This document shows positions 24,354 through 34,700 of a stretch of DNA of 64,000 nt, piece after piece. Source of the stretch: Fen-1359 sp963710355 (GTDB lineage Bacteria; Planctomycetota; Phycisphaerae; Sedimentisphaerales; Anaerobacaceae); the NCBI GenBank assembly GCA_963710355.1, contig CAVPZU010000003.1:1054001-1118000 (forward strand), written 5' to 3'. Below the pieces are notes generated by a model. The model was not told the DNA's origin, searched no databases, and saw only the letters and a program-made list of their open reading frames with translations. Within the stretch, counting starts at the first letter, position 1; every line of letters begins with the position of its first letter. The position numbers were made by a program, and so were the translations under genes.

Positions 24354-24426
24354 AGGCCAGTAGCTCAATTGGCAGAGCATCGGTCTCCAAAACCGAAGGT
24401 TGGGGGTTCGAAGCCTCCCTGGCCTG
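24354..24426 (+). tRNA. tRNA-Trp (anticodon CCA)
   Basis: 73 bases: acceptor AGGCCAG with CTGGCCT, anticodon loop CTCCAAA with anticodon CCA, T loop TTCGAAG with one G-T pair in its stem, discriminator G. CCA end not encoded. The rpmG-tRNA-Trp-secE order is classical. Confidence 0.95.
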
Positions 24427-24482
24427 GTAAAAAGGTGGCAAAATAAAAAAGGGCTTATAGACAGAAGAACAAAAAGGAAATT

Positions 24483-24890
24483 ATGGCCTTTGAGATTTAT
24501 AAAGCTAATCAGGGCAGACACACCAGGCTCGGAACTGCGATTGGGTTATCCCTCGTCGTTTGCGTCGGGTGCTATATGTTGTATGGCAGAATAAATAGTA
24601 TGTCGCTGAACCTCAGCGGCCAGAAGATGCTTTTGGTTTCAACGCTCGTACCTGCTGCCGTATTGGCGGTCCTTGCAGGTTTGGCCTTCTGGCTTGTCAA
24701 CAGGCCCTCGGTTGCCGATTTTATGATAGCTTCCGAAGGCGAGATAAAAAAAGTTAACTGGTCCAGCAAAAAAGAGATATTTGTCTCGACGGTAATAGTC
24801 ATCAGCGTCATTGTGCTGATGGCAGCACTGCTCGGTTTTAGCGATTTGTTTCTCGGCTGGATTTTCCAGTATTATATATTTAAGACCTGA
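24483..24890 (+). CDS. secE: Preprotein translocase subunit SecE
   Basis: 135 residues with three predicted helices (about 20-38, 52-74 and 100-125), the long SecE form. The conserved amphipathic segment before the last helix is present (EGEIKKVNWSSKKEIFVSTVIVISVIV). SecE stabilises SecY, encoded about 25 kb downstream. The two N-terminal helices carry little conserved sequence. It is followed by nusG, as in most bacteria. Confidence 0.93.
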   Translation: MAFEIYKANQGRHTRLGTAIGLSLVVCVGCYMLYGRINSMSLNLSGQKMLLVSTLVPAAVLAVLAGLAFWLVNRPSVADFMIASEGEIKKVNWSSKKEIFVSTVIVISVIVLMAALLGFSDLFLGWIFQYYIFKT

Positions 24891-24967
24891 CGTGTCTTGA
24901 AAAGTGCGAAGACGGCTGTTCAGAATAGAATGGTTACCGGCCGGTTCACAGGGTTTTGGAATTCAAT

Positions 24968-25510
24968 ATGCAGTGGTATGTTCTAAGGGTTGCGACAAAC
25001 AGAGAATTATTTGTCAAGGATACCCTTCAGCAGAAGGTAAAGGCTGAAGGGCTCGACGATGTTATCGGCAGGATTGAAGTGCCTGTCGAGCAGGTCAAAC
25101 GTATCCGCGGCAGCAAACAGGCCGTCTATACCAGAAAGCTTTACCCGGGTTATGTCTTTATGGAAATGCAGACCGACAAAGACGGCAAGGTTCCAGAGAA
25201 GGCCTGGTTTGTTATAAAGGAGACCGGAGGCGTCGGCGACTTTATCGGCACAGAAGGAATGCCCACCCCGATGAGGGATACGGAAACGGCAAAACTGCTG
25301 ATAGATACAACCAAGCTGGAAGACACGCCCAGTATTAAGGTCGAGTTTAATAAGGGTGATAAGATAAGAATACGCGAAGGGGCGTTTGAAAATTTTGAAG
25401 GCGTCGTCGATTCGATTGATTCCGAAAGGGGCATCGTCAGGGTCATTGTCACAATCTTCGGTCGAAGCACGCCGCTCGATATTGAATATTGGCAGATTGA
25501 AAGAATATAG
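24968..25510 (+). CDS. nusG: Transcription termination/antitermination protein NusG
   Basis: 180 residues. The NGN domain starts at MQWYVLRVATNRE and includes PGYVFMEMQ and the GVGDFIGTEGMPTPM segment. The C-terminal KOW domain has FNKGDKIRIREGAFENFEGVVDSID. Length is normal. I chose ATG 24968 rather than the upstream TTG. NusG links RNA polymerase to the ribosome or Rho and belongs in front of rplK. Confidence 0.96.
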   Translation: MQWYVLRVATNRELFVKDTLQQKVKAEGLDDVIGRIEVPVEQVKRIRGSKQAVYTRKLYPGYVFMEMQTDKDGKVPEKAWFVIKETGGVGDFIGTEGMPTPMRDTETAKLLIDTTKLEDTPSIKVEFNKGDKIRIREGAFENFEGVVDSIDSERGIVRVIVTIFGRSTPLDIEYWQIERI

Positions 25511-25541
25511 AATACAAAATCCAAAACACAGACAGAATGTG
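25507..25541 (+). repeat. 7-nt-phased array between nusG and rplK
   Basis: ATAGAAT, ACAAAAT, CCAAAAC, ACAGACA, GAATGTG. It starts in the last nusG codons and reaches to about 16 bases before the rplK start. Confidence 0.6.
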
Positions 25542-25557
25542 GATGAAAAGGTAAGAA

Positions 25558-25986
25558 ATGGCAAAAGAAGTATTGGTTCAGATTAAAATACAGGCGCCGG
25601 GCGGCCAGGCCACACCCGCTCCGCCTATCGGCCCCGCACTCGGACAGCACGGCGTCAACATCGGGCAATTTGTCTCTCAATTTAATGAGAGAACGAAGAC
25701 CCTTAACGGCACAATAGTGCCGGCGGTTATTACCGTTTATAAGGATAAGAGTTTTACCTTTGAGGTTAAAAGTCCGCCCGCTGCCGTCCTGCTCAAGCAG
25801 GCCGCTAATGTCGCAAAGGGCAGCGGCATCCCTAACAAGGAAAAAGTCGGCAAAGTCACAAAGGAGCAGATTCGTAAAATTGCCGAGACAAAATTAAAGG
25901 ATTTGAACACCGCCGATTTGGACAGGGCGGAAAAAATTATCGCTGGAACCGCCAGAAGTATGGGTATTGAAATCGTGGAAAGTTAG
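25558..25986 (+). CDS. rplK: 50S ribosomal protein L11
   Basis: 142-residue uL11 with QIKIQAPGGQATPAPPIGPALGQHGVNI (the Pro-rich N-terminal signature) and the C-terminal RNA-binding domain ending RSMGIEIVES. It binds the 23S GTPase-associated centre with L10 and L7/L12. Usual length, no oddity. A gap of under 90 bases leads to rplA. Confidence 0.97.
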   Translation: MAKEVLVQIKIQAPGGQATPAPPIGPALGQHGVNIGQFVSQFNERTKTLNGTIVPAVITVYKDKSFTFEVKSPPAAVLLKQAANVAKGSGIPNKEKVGKVTKEQIRKIAETKLKDLNTADLDRAEKIIAGTARSMGIEIVES

Positions 25987-26073
25987 TCCGCGATTAACAT
26001 AAATGCGGACCACGGCAGGTAAGTGGGAGCGAAGTAAGTGGCATAGCCACAATTTGCGGGAAAGGTGCAGAAA

Positions 26074-26751
26074 ATGGGACATAGAAGTAAGCGGTATCGC
26101 AAAGAAGCCGAGCAGGTAAGCGAAACACCTTTAAGTCTTGCCGATGCGGTCGAAAAAATTAAATCACTTAAATCCGTTAAATTCGACCAGAGCATTGATT
26201 GTGTCGTCAACCTCGGCATTGACACCAAACTGACCGAGCAGAACATTCGTGGCTCGTTGTCGCTGCCTTATGGAATCGGCAAACAGAAAAAGGTAATCGC
26301 CTTCTGCGAGGATGCAGGCATAGAAGCAGCAAAGGCGGCAGGGGCGATAGAGGCCGGCTGTGATGACCTCGTAAAAAAAATAAATGATGGCTGGATGGAT
26401 TTTGATGTCGCAATTGCCTCCCAGAAGGTTATGGGAAAGGTCGGAAAGCTCGGCAAGGTCCTCGGTCCGCAGGGAAAAATGCCCAGTCCCAAGAATGGAA
26501 CGGTCACTGCAGATGTGCCGACCGCCGTTAAGGAGTTCGCTGCGGGCAAAATCGAATTCAAGAACGATGCCGGCGGAAATGTCCAGGCCGTCGTTGGAAA
26601 GCAGAGTTTTGAAAAGGAAAAGCTTGTCGCAAATATCGAGGCGTTTCTTTCGCATATAAGGAAAATAAAACCGGCGACGGTCAAAGGCACCTATATAAAG
26701 AAGGTCTGTGTCAGTGCGACAATGAGCCCGTCGGTTACGGTTGGCGTATAG
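26074..26751 (+). CDS. rplA: 50S ribosomal protein L1
   Basis: 225-residue uL1 of the L1 stalk. MGHRSKRYRKEAEQV, then the DQSIDCVVNLGID segment and GPQGKMPSPKNGTVT, the family signature. I chose ATG 26074, which has AAAGG upstream, over the GTG at 26065. In many bacteria L1 represses its own operon by binding the leader; no such site was recognised here. Confidence 0.96.
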   Translation: MGHRSKRYRKEAEQVSETPLSLADAVEKIKSLKSVKFDQSIDCVVNLGIDTKLTEQNIRGSLSLPYGIGKQKKVIAFCEDAGIEAAKAAGAIEAGCDDLVKKINDGWMDFDVAIASQKVMGKVGKLGKVLGPQGKMPSPKNGTVTADVPTAVKEFAAGKIEFKNDAGGNVQAVVGKQSFEKEKLVANIEAFLSHIRKIKPATVKGTYIKKVCVSATMSPSVTVGV

Positions 26752-26818
26752 CGGCTGCGGGAACAGGTAAAATGGATATGTTCTGTCATTTTAAGCGTCT
26801 TTTTAACGAGGTATCGAG

Positions 26819-27355
26819 ATGAGCAAGTTCGTAAAGGGATTATTGCAGGCCCAGCTGGAAAAGAAAATAAAAAATGAAGCTATCAGGGATTTTCTCGTCG
26901 TAAACACCATAGGCCTTGACGGCGTGAACAGTAACCAGCTTAGAAGCGAGCTGAGGGCCAAGGGCATAAAACTTTTTATGGTCAAAAATTCCCTCTTCAA
27001 GATATCGCTGCGAAACAGCCAGATGGAGAAGGCCGTCCCTTTGTTTGAGGGTGCCTGTGCGGTCGCTTATGGCGGCGAGAGCATTGTCGATATCGCCCGA
27101 CAAATGGTCAGCTGGAAAAAGAAAATGCCCGTCCTCGCCATTAAGGGGGCATATCTCGATGGTGCTCCACTTGATGCTGCGACCGCAGAACAGTTATCAA
27201 AGATGCCGACCAGGATAGAGCTGCAGGGTCAGATTGTTGCACTGATGATGTTGCCTGCACGCAACATAGCAGCGTCAATACTCGCAGCAGGCTCAGCAGT
27301 CGCCGGCTGCCTCAAAACTATCTCAGAAAAGCAAGAAAAGCAGGCCGCTGCCTGA
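26819..27355 (+). CDS. rplJ: 50S ribosomal protein L10
   Basis: 178-residue uL10. The N-terminal RNA-binding domain has FLVVNTIGLDGVNSNQLRSELRAKGIKLFMVKNSL, and the C-terminal helix that carries L7/L12 dimers follows (ARNIAASILAAGSAVAG). Length is normal. It is separated from rplL by a 112-base leader with hairpins. Confidence 0.95.
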   Translation: MSKFVKGLLQAQLEKKIKNEAIRDFLVVNTIGLDGVNSNQLRSELRAKGIKLFMVKNSLFKISLRNSQMEKAVPLFEGACAVAYGGESIVDIARQMVSWKKKMPVLAIKGAYLDGAPLDAATAEQLSKMPTRIELQGQIVALMMLPARNIAASILAAGSAVAGCLKTISEKQEKQAAA

Positions 27356-27467
27356 TGGTTTTTGTTAAATAGATTATTAACGTGCCTCGAATGGCAGCCC
27401 CGCCAAGGCGGGTTAAACGAAACGGCGTAGTTTCGGCTACCTTCGGGCAAAAATTTTTACGGGAGAT
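27356..27467 (+). promoter_or_regulatory. rplJ-rplL intercistronic hairpin region
   Basis: It contains CCCGCC AA GGCGGG (27399-27412, palindrome variant) and, six bases later, CGAAAC GGCGTA GTTTCG (27418-27435). The two stable stems in series could change the L10 to L7/L12 expression ratio. Neither is followed by a T run, so neither is a classic terminator. Confidence 0.5.
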
Positions 27468-27887
27468 ATGGAAATGTCAGAAGAAGCAAAGAGCAGCAGG
27501 ACTTGGAACCCTGATGTAAAGAAGATTGGCGACCAGATTGTTGCCTTAACGCTTATGCAGGCAAAGGAACTCGCTGATTATCTTAAGGATGAGTATGGCA
27601 TAGAGTCGGCGGCGGGCGGCGCCGTTATGATGGCAGGACCGGCGGGCGGCGCAGCTGCAGAAAAACCGGAAGAGAAAACCAGTTTTGATGTTATCCTCAA
27701 GGTCGTAGGCGATAAAAAAATTCAGGTCATCAAGGAAGTCCGGGCACTTACCAGCCTCGGCCTCAAGGAGGCAAAGGACCTGGTCGAAGGCGCACCGAAG
27801 CCCGTAAAGACCGGCGTCAATAAACAGGATGCCGAGGCTATGAAAAAGCAGCTCGAATCGGCAGGCGCTACTGTCGAAATAAAATAA
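27468..27887 (+). CDS. rplL: 50S ribosomal protein L7/L12
   Basis: 139-residue bL12: an N-terminal dimerisation helix pair (IVALTLMQAKELADYLKDEYGIE), an Ala/Gly/Pro hinge and the C-terminal factor-binding domain (KTSFDVILKVVGDKKIQVIKEVRALTSLGLKEAKDLVEGAP). The N-terminus is about 15 residues longer than usual (SEEAKSSRTWNPDVKK). ATG at 27468 or 27474; GGGAG lies just upstream. Confidence 0.96.
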   Translation: MEMSEEAKSSRTWNPDVKKIGDQIVALTLMQAKELADYLKDEYGIESAAGGAVMMAGPAGGAAAEKPEEKTSFDVILKVVGDKKIQVIKEVRALTSLGLKEAKDLVEGAPKPVKTGVNKQDAEAMKKQLESAGATVEIK

Positions 27888-27937
27888 CGATTAGTCTGAA
27901 ACGAGATATATAACGTCTTTTTATTTGGGAGTTTCCG

Positions 27938-30900
27938 ATGGCTCTGTCTGTTCGCAATTTTGCAAGATTGGCCGATGCAGTGGAAATTCCGGACCTTGTC
28001 GTGATGCAGCGAGAAGGTTACGACAGGTTTCTGCAGTCGCTCCTGCCTCCGGAAAAAAGAAAAAATATTGGCCTCGAAGCGCTTTTCCGCGAGATATTTC
28101 CTATCGATAGCTATGACGGAAGTATGAGGCTCGAATATCTTTATTACGAGATGGAAAAGCCCAGATATACGCCGATGCAGTGCCGCCAGCTTAGGCTCAC
28201 TTACGGCTATCCCCTCAAGTTGAGCTGCAGGCTTCGAAAGGCGGGCGGCGAGGACTTATCAGAGCAGGCCGTCTATCTCGGCGAAGTCCCTATTATGATT
28301 GGCGGCGGCGAGTTTATCATACACGGCGCTGAACGCGTTATCGTCAATCAGCTCCACCGCAGCCCGGGCGTCGATTTTCTCATCGACAGCAAAGAGGGCG
28401 ACAGAATCCTTCACGGCGGCAGAATCATTCCTGACAGGGGAAGCTGGATTGAAATCAGCGTCACCAGAAAAGATGCGCTCGTCGTCAAGATTGACCAGTC
28501 CAGCAAGATTCCTGCCACTGTTTTCCTTCGCGCAATGAGCCCAGAATATAGTTCAGCAGATGCGATAGTCAGGCTCTTTTACGAAACAAAGGTTGTTCCG
28601 AAGGCCAAATTAACCGCAAATATGTGGGCGGTCGGAGATATCGTCGATACAACAACTGGCGAGATTATCGTCAAGGCCGGCTCCCAAATCGGCGACAAGG
28701 CTGCCCTCATACAGAATAGCAAACTGAAAAGTGTCGAGGTCATTGAGCAGGTAAAGGATGCACTTATCTTAAATACCCTTGCCGAAGATGACTGCAAAAA
28801 TCACGAGCAGGCCCTCCTGAAGTTTTATATGCGGCTGCGCCCAGGCAATCCGCCCAATGCCGAGAAGGCCAGAATCTTTTTTGAGGAGAAGTTCTACGAT
28901 GTCAACCGCTATCGACTGGGCAGGGTCGGCAGGTTCAGACTTAACCGCAAGTTCGGCCAGAACGTTGACCAGGATGAAATGGTGCTTCGGCCTGAAGATT
29001 TTCTCAATGCGATGAAATATATCGTGGGCCTGCGAAACGGTCAGGGAGAGCTTGACGATATCGACCATTTGGGCAACCGCAGGGTAAAGACCATTGACGA
29101 GCTGGCTGGCGATGAATTCCGCAAAGGGCTTCTTACGCTTCGCAAGACCATCCAGGAGAGGATGAGCATACAGAGGGAAGGCACAGAACAGGTCAAGGTA
29201 GCCGACCTTATTAATTCGAAGGCCGTCGCCAGCAGCATCAATTTCTTCTTCGGCCGAAGCGAATTGAGCCAGATTGTCGACCAGACCAATGCCCTTAGTC
29301 AGTTGACCCACGAGCGGAGACTCTCGGCTCTGGGCCGGGAGGCCTTAACAGAAGACGGGCCGGCTTTGAAGTGCGAGACGTGCACATCAGCCATTACGGC
29401 AGGATTTGCCCGATTGAAACTCCTGAAGGAACAAACATCGGTTTGATTTCGTCCCTGGCGATATTTTCAACGCTTGATGAGTTCGGCTTCCTGATGACGC
29501 CTTATAATAAGGTTGAGAAGGGAAAGGTCACCGGAAAGATTGAATACCTCCGCGCAGATGAGGATATGAAGGCGAACATCGTGGCCCCGGAAATGGTTGA
29601 TAAAAAAACCGGCAGGATTAAAGAGGGTATGGTCCTGGCAATGAAGGGCGGCGAGCTCGCTCAGGTTGACAGCAAAGATGTCAACTATGTTGATGTATCC
29701 ACAAAGCAGATAGTCGGAATTTCCGCCGCTCTTATCCCATTTCTTGAGCACGACGATGCCAACAGGGCATTGATGGGCTCGAATATGCAGAGACAGGCGG
29801 TGCCGTTATTGATAGACGAGCAGCCTCTGGTAAGCACCGGAATGGAAGCCGTCGTCGGCCAGAACTCAAGTATGGTTGTCCGCGCACGAAACAGCGGAAC
29901 TGTCACGACAGTAGATGCAATGCGGATAGTTTTGAACGGGACAGATGAGTATGTTCTCGAGAAATTTTATGGATTAAACGAGAGAACCTGTCTTAATCAG
30001 ACCCCCATAGTGAAACTTGGCGATAAGGTCAAAAAAGGACAGGTTATTGCCGACGGGGGCGGAACAAAAAACGGCGTGCTTGCCCTTGGCAGAAATGTTC
30101 TTTGCGCGTTCCTTTCGTTTGACGGATTTAATTTCGAAGACGCTATCGTAATAAGCGAGCGACTTGTAAAAAATGACAGTTTCACCAGCATTCATATTGA
30201 TGAATTTACCGCCGAAATTCGCGAAACCAGACTCGGCAGAGAGGAATTTACACGAGACATTCCCAATGTCAGCGAAAAAGCCCTGCGAAACCTCGATGAA
30301 TATGGTGTGATACGCGAGGGTACTCGGGTCTGCGAGGACGACATCCTGGCCGGAAAGGTCGTCCCCAAGAGCAAGACCGAACTTACACCGGAAGAGAAGC
30401 TGCTTCACGCCATATTTGGCAGAGCAGGCGAGGATGTCAAGAACGATTTGCTCGAGCTGCCGAGCGGTTATGAGGGGGTGGTTATAAAGACGGAGAGGTT
30501 TATCCGTCGTGGCTACGGCGGCGAAGATGAGAAAAAATATATCAAAGAGCAGATACAGAAACTCGAGCAGGAGACCAGGGCAAAGCAGTGTGCTATCTTC
30601 AGGCAGATGATAGCGGCGATGCAGGAAAAATTTGAAGATGTTAAGATAATTGACCCGGCGACGCGCCAAAAGGCCGGCGCAAGCGAGGATGACGAGGTTA
30701 TCTATGAACAGGTTGAGGGTTTCAGTATAAAATGGGTCAAACCGGCCAATCTGCGGGATGATGTACAAAAGATAATGGATAAATACTGGCCTAAAATCAC
30801 CGACCTCAATGCCGAAAAAGAACAGAGAATAAAAACAATTAAGCACGGCGATGAGCTGCCCAGCGGCGTCCTCGAAATGGTCAAGGTTTATGTCGCCACA

Positions 30901-31695
30901 AAAAGAGCGCTGTCCGTGGGCGACAAAATGGCAGGCCGACACGGCAATAAGGGGGTCATTGCCAAAATTATGCCCCAGGAGGATATGCCGTTCCTGGCCG
31001 ACGGCACACCCATAGATATCATCCTCAATCCGCTCGGCGTTCCCAGCCGTATGAACGTCGGTCAGATTCTCGAAACACATCTGGGCTGGGCTGCAAAAGT
31101 TATCGGCTTCGAGGCCATCACTCCCGTCTTTGACGGCGCCACAGAGGATGATATTCTCCAGTTAACCGAAGAGACTAATGAATATATGAAAAGGCGGGCA
31201 AAAGACCTCGAGGAAAAGCGTCTGCCACCTCCGCCGGATGAGTTGTTTATTAATGTGCCGAAGACTTTGAAGACGCAGTTGTATGACGGCAGAACCGGAG
31301 AACCTTTTGACCAGCAGTGCACCATCGGTTTTATTTATATGATGAAGTTGCACCATTTGGTTGATGACAAAATTCACGCCAGAGCCACCGGCCCTTACAG
31401 CCTGATTACGCAGCAGCCTCTCGGCGGCAAGGCCCGCACCGGCGGGCAGAGGTTCGGCGAGATGGAGGTCTGGGCCCTCGAAGGTTACGGAGCCGCCTAC
31501 ACCCTCCAGGAAATGCTCACAGTCAAGAGCGATGACGTCGAAGGCCGAACCAAAATTTATGAGTCAATGGTCAAGGGTCAGAACAGGCTTGATGCCGGAA
31601 CGCCCCTGTCTTTTGATGTGCTGTGTAATGAAATCAGAGGACTCGGACTGAATATCCAGCTTGAGAAAAAGCGGTTGGGAACAAGTGCAATATAA
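27938..31695 (+). CDS. rpoB: RNA polymerase beta subunit (one-base frameshift)
   Basis: RpoB forms half of the polymerase active centre. Two overlapping frames join at LSALG: one C is missing in the CC at about 29334-29336, and restoring it gives LSALGPGGLNRRRAGFEVRDVH, the family sequence. The corrected protein has about 1252 residues. The rifampicin-pocket segment GRSELSQIVDQTNALSQLTHERRLSALG keeps the Asp, His and Ser most often changed in resistance, but has Ile-Val for the usual Phe-Met. The C-terminal GGKARTGGQRFGEMEVWALE is present. rpoC follows after 70 bases. An essential gene cannot be null, so the indel is probably a sequence error. Confidence 0.93.
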
Positions 31696-31703
31696 TTATC
31701 CTT

Positions 31704-31738
31704 TTCCCCGCTTCTGCTTTCGCAGAATGCTTCTGGGG
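31704..31738. repeat. Hairpin between rpoB and rpoC
   Basis: CCCC, then TTCTGC with CTTTC as loop and GCAGAA as partner, then GGGGG. A nested inverted repeat in the rpoB-rpoC gap. Its CCCCGCT edge resembles the string next to the palindromes at 18161 and 62990. Confidence 0.5.
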
Positions 31739-31765
31739 GATTTGCAGATAAGGAGTAAATGGTAA

Positions 31766-34700
31766 ATGTTGGCAAATATTTACGACAGGATTAATGATTA
31801 CGGTTCGGTCAGGATTTCGCTGGCCAGTCCCAATACCATTCGAAGTTGGTCGTTCGGCGAGGTTCGAAAACCCGAAACGATAAACTATCGAACGTACAGG
31901 CCTGAAAAAGACGGCCTGTTCTGCGAAAGAATATTCGGACCTGAGCGAGACTGGGAATGTGCCTGCGGAAAATACAAGGGAACAAAGTTCAAAGGCATTA
32001 TCTGCGACCGTTGCGGCGTCAAGGTCACTCACAGCAGGGTGCGACGCAAGAGAATGGGACATATAAATCTTGCGGCGCCCGTCATCCATATCTGGTTTTT
32101 TAAGGCCATTCCCAATCATCTCGGAATCCTGCTCGATATGAGGGCATCAGACCTCGAAAAGATAATTTACTTTCAGGATTATGTCGTCACCGACCCTGCC
32201 GACAGCCCCCTTCAGAAAGGTCAGCTGCTTAGCGAAGAAGAATATCAGGAGGCTGCAAAAAAATACGGAGTACCTCCTGCAGGTTTTAAGGCGGCTATGG
32301 GGGCAGAGGCCATTAGATTACTCCTCAATGATTTAGACCTCGATAAACTAAGCGCCGAGCTTCGTGCAGAGATGCTCCAGACCTCCAGCAAGCAAAAGGT
32401 AAAGGATTTATCAAAAAGGCTCAAGACCGTTGATGCGCTCAGGCAGAGCGGCAATAAACCCGCCTGGATGGTTCTCGATGTTGTGCCTGTCATCCCTCCA
32501 GATCTGCGACCCCTCGTCCTGCTCGAAAGCGGTAACTTCGCCACAAGCGACCTCAACGACCTTTACAGAAGAATCATAAATCGCAACTCCAGACTCAAAA
32601 AACTCATGGACCTAAATGCTCCAGAGGTAATTATTCGAAACGAAAAGAGGATGCTCCAGCAGGCCGTCGATGCTCTCATCGATAACGGTAGATGCAGGAG
32701 ACCCGTCCTCGGAAGCAATAACAGACCTCTCAAAAGCCTTGCAGATATGATCAAGGGTAAGCAGGGCAGATTCCGTGAAAATCTTTTAGGCAAACGTGTT
32801 GACTACTCCGCAAGGAGTGTCATTGTGGTTGGCCCCACACTGAAACTGCACCAGTGCGGCCTGCCGAAAAGAATTGCGATGGTGCTCTATCAGCCGTTTA
32901 TCATCCGAAAGCTAAAAGAACACGGCTTGGCAGATACCATAAAGAGTGCTAAACGAATGATTGAAAGGCAGGATGAGCAGATTTGGGATATCCTCGAAGA
33001 GGTTATTTATCAACATCCTGTCCTCCTCAACCGGGCACCCACCCTGCACAGGATGGGTGTACAGGCCTTTGAGCCGATACTTGTTGAAGGAAATGCTATA
33101 ATGCTGCATCCCCTCGCCTGCAGGGGATTTAATGCAGACTTCGACGGCGACCAGATGGCGGTGCATCTGCCTCTGTCGATAGAGGCACAGGCCGAGGCTC
33201 AGACCTTAATGATGACCACCAACAATATCTTCTCACCGGCCAATGGTCTGCCGATGGTTGGGCCTTCGCAGGATATGGTGATGGGTAATTACTACCTCAC
33301 GTTTATGAGCTCCAATCCTATAGAGAAGGGTACCGGTATGGTATTTAAAGACTGCTTTGAAGCAATACTTGCTGCCGATGAACGTAAAGTCAGTCTTCAT
33401 GCCAAAATAAAAGTACGAATAGACAAGCCGGAAGTGCGGGATGATGGAGTAATAGTTGGTGAAAAATCCGAGCAACTTAACCTAACAGAAAATTATCGCA
33501 TAGCCGCAAGACTGATTGAGACCACTGCCGGCAGATGTATGTTTAACGATATTTTACCTGAGGAGATGCCATTCTATAATATGACAATGTCCAGCAAGAA
33601 AATCAGCAGGGTTATCAGCGACTGCTTTAAGGTTGCAGGTTCTGCCAAGACCATTGAGCTTCTCGACAAGATTAAGGATTTGGGATTTAAGAGAGCCACC
33701 TTGGCAGGGATGACATTCGGCGTAACAGACCTCAAAATCCCCCAGAAAAAACAGCAGATTATTCATCAGACCGAAGATAAGGTCAGAAAAATTCAGAAAA
33801 ACTATGATAACGGAGTCCTCACCGAACGCGAAAGGTATAACCAGGTCGTTGACGCATGGACCCATGCGAGGGTCTCCGTGACCGGCGAAATGATTAAAGG
33901 CCTCAAAGATGACAAAAAAGAAAATGGCGAACCATATTTGAATCCAATCTTTCTTATGACAGACTCAGGCGCCAGAGGCAGCGTCGACCAGATTCAGCAG
34001 CTTGCAGGTATGCGGGCGCTTATGGCCAAACCCTCAGGCGAAATTATTGAGACGCCTATTAAGTCCAACTTCAGAGAGGGTATGACCGTCCTTGAGTATT
34101 TCAGCTTCCACCCACGGCGCAAGAAAAGGCCTGGCAGATACCGCCCTGAAAACTGCAAACTCCGGTTATCTGACAAGGAAACTGATAGATGTTTCCCAGA
34201 ATGTCATTATAACCGAGCGCGACTGCGGAACCCTCCAGGGTGTGACAAAAAGTGTTGTCAGCAGCAGCGAGGAGATAAGTCTGCCCCTTTCAGACCTGAT
34301 AGTTGGAAGAACCGCTCGTGACAATATCCGAAATCCTATTACCGACGAAATGATAGTTCACGAAAACGAGGTGATTACTCCGCAGATTGCCGCCAAGATT
34401 GAAGAACTCGGCATCGATGCTGTACGCGTCAGAAGTCCGCTCACCTGCGACTCACCCTTTGGTATTTGTGCTAAGTGTTATGGCTTCGACCTCAGCACCG
34501 GCCTCCTTGTCGAGGAAGGAACAGCGGTTGGCATAATTGCCGCACAGTCCATCGGAGAGCCAGGAACTCAGCTAACACTCCGGACGTTCCATACAGGCGG
34601 CGTAGCCTCCAGAGCGATTCTTGAATCGGACCAAAAGGCATCGGTAGAAGGAAAGGTACAATTTAGGAATTTAGTTAAAGATTTGGACTATGTTGAAAAC

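Noticed and set aside
29240..29340. Rifampicin resistance from RpoB
   Set aside because: The residues most often linked to resistance (Asp, His, Ser) are normal; Ile-Val for Phe-Met is not enough to claim it.
29974..31080. 368-codon open frame antisense to rpoB
   Set aside because: A shadow of the strongly biased rpoB codons; no start signal and no recognisable domain.
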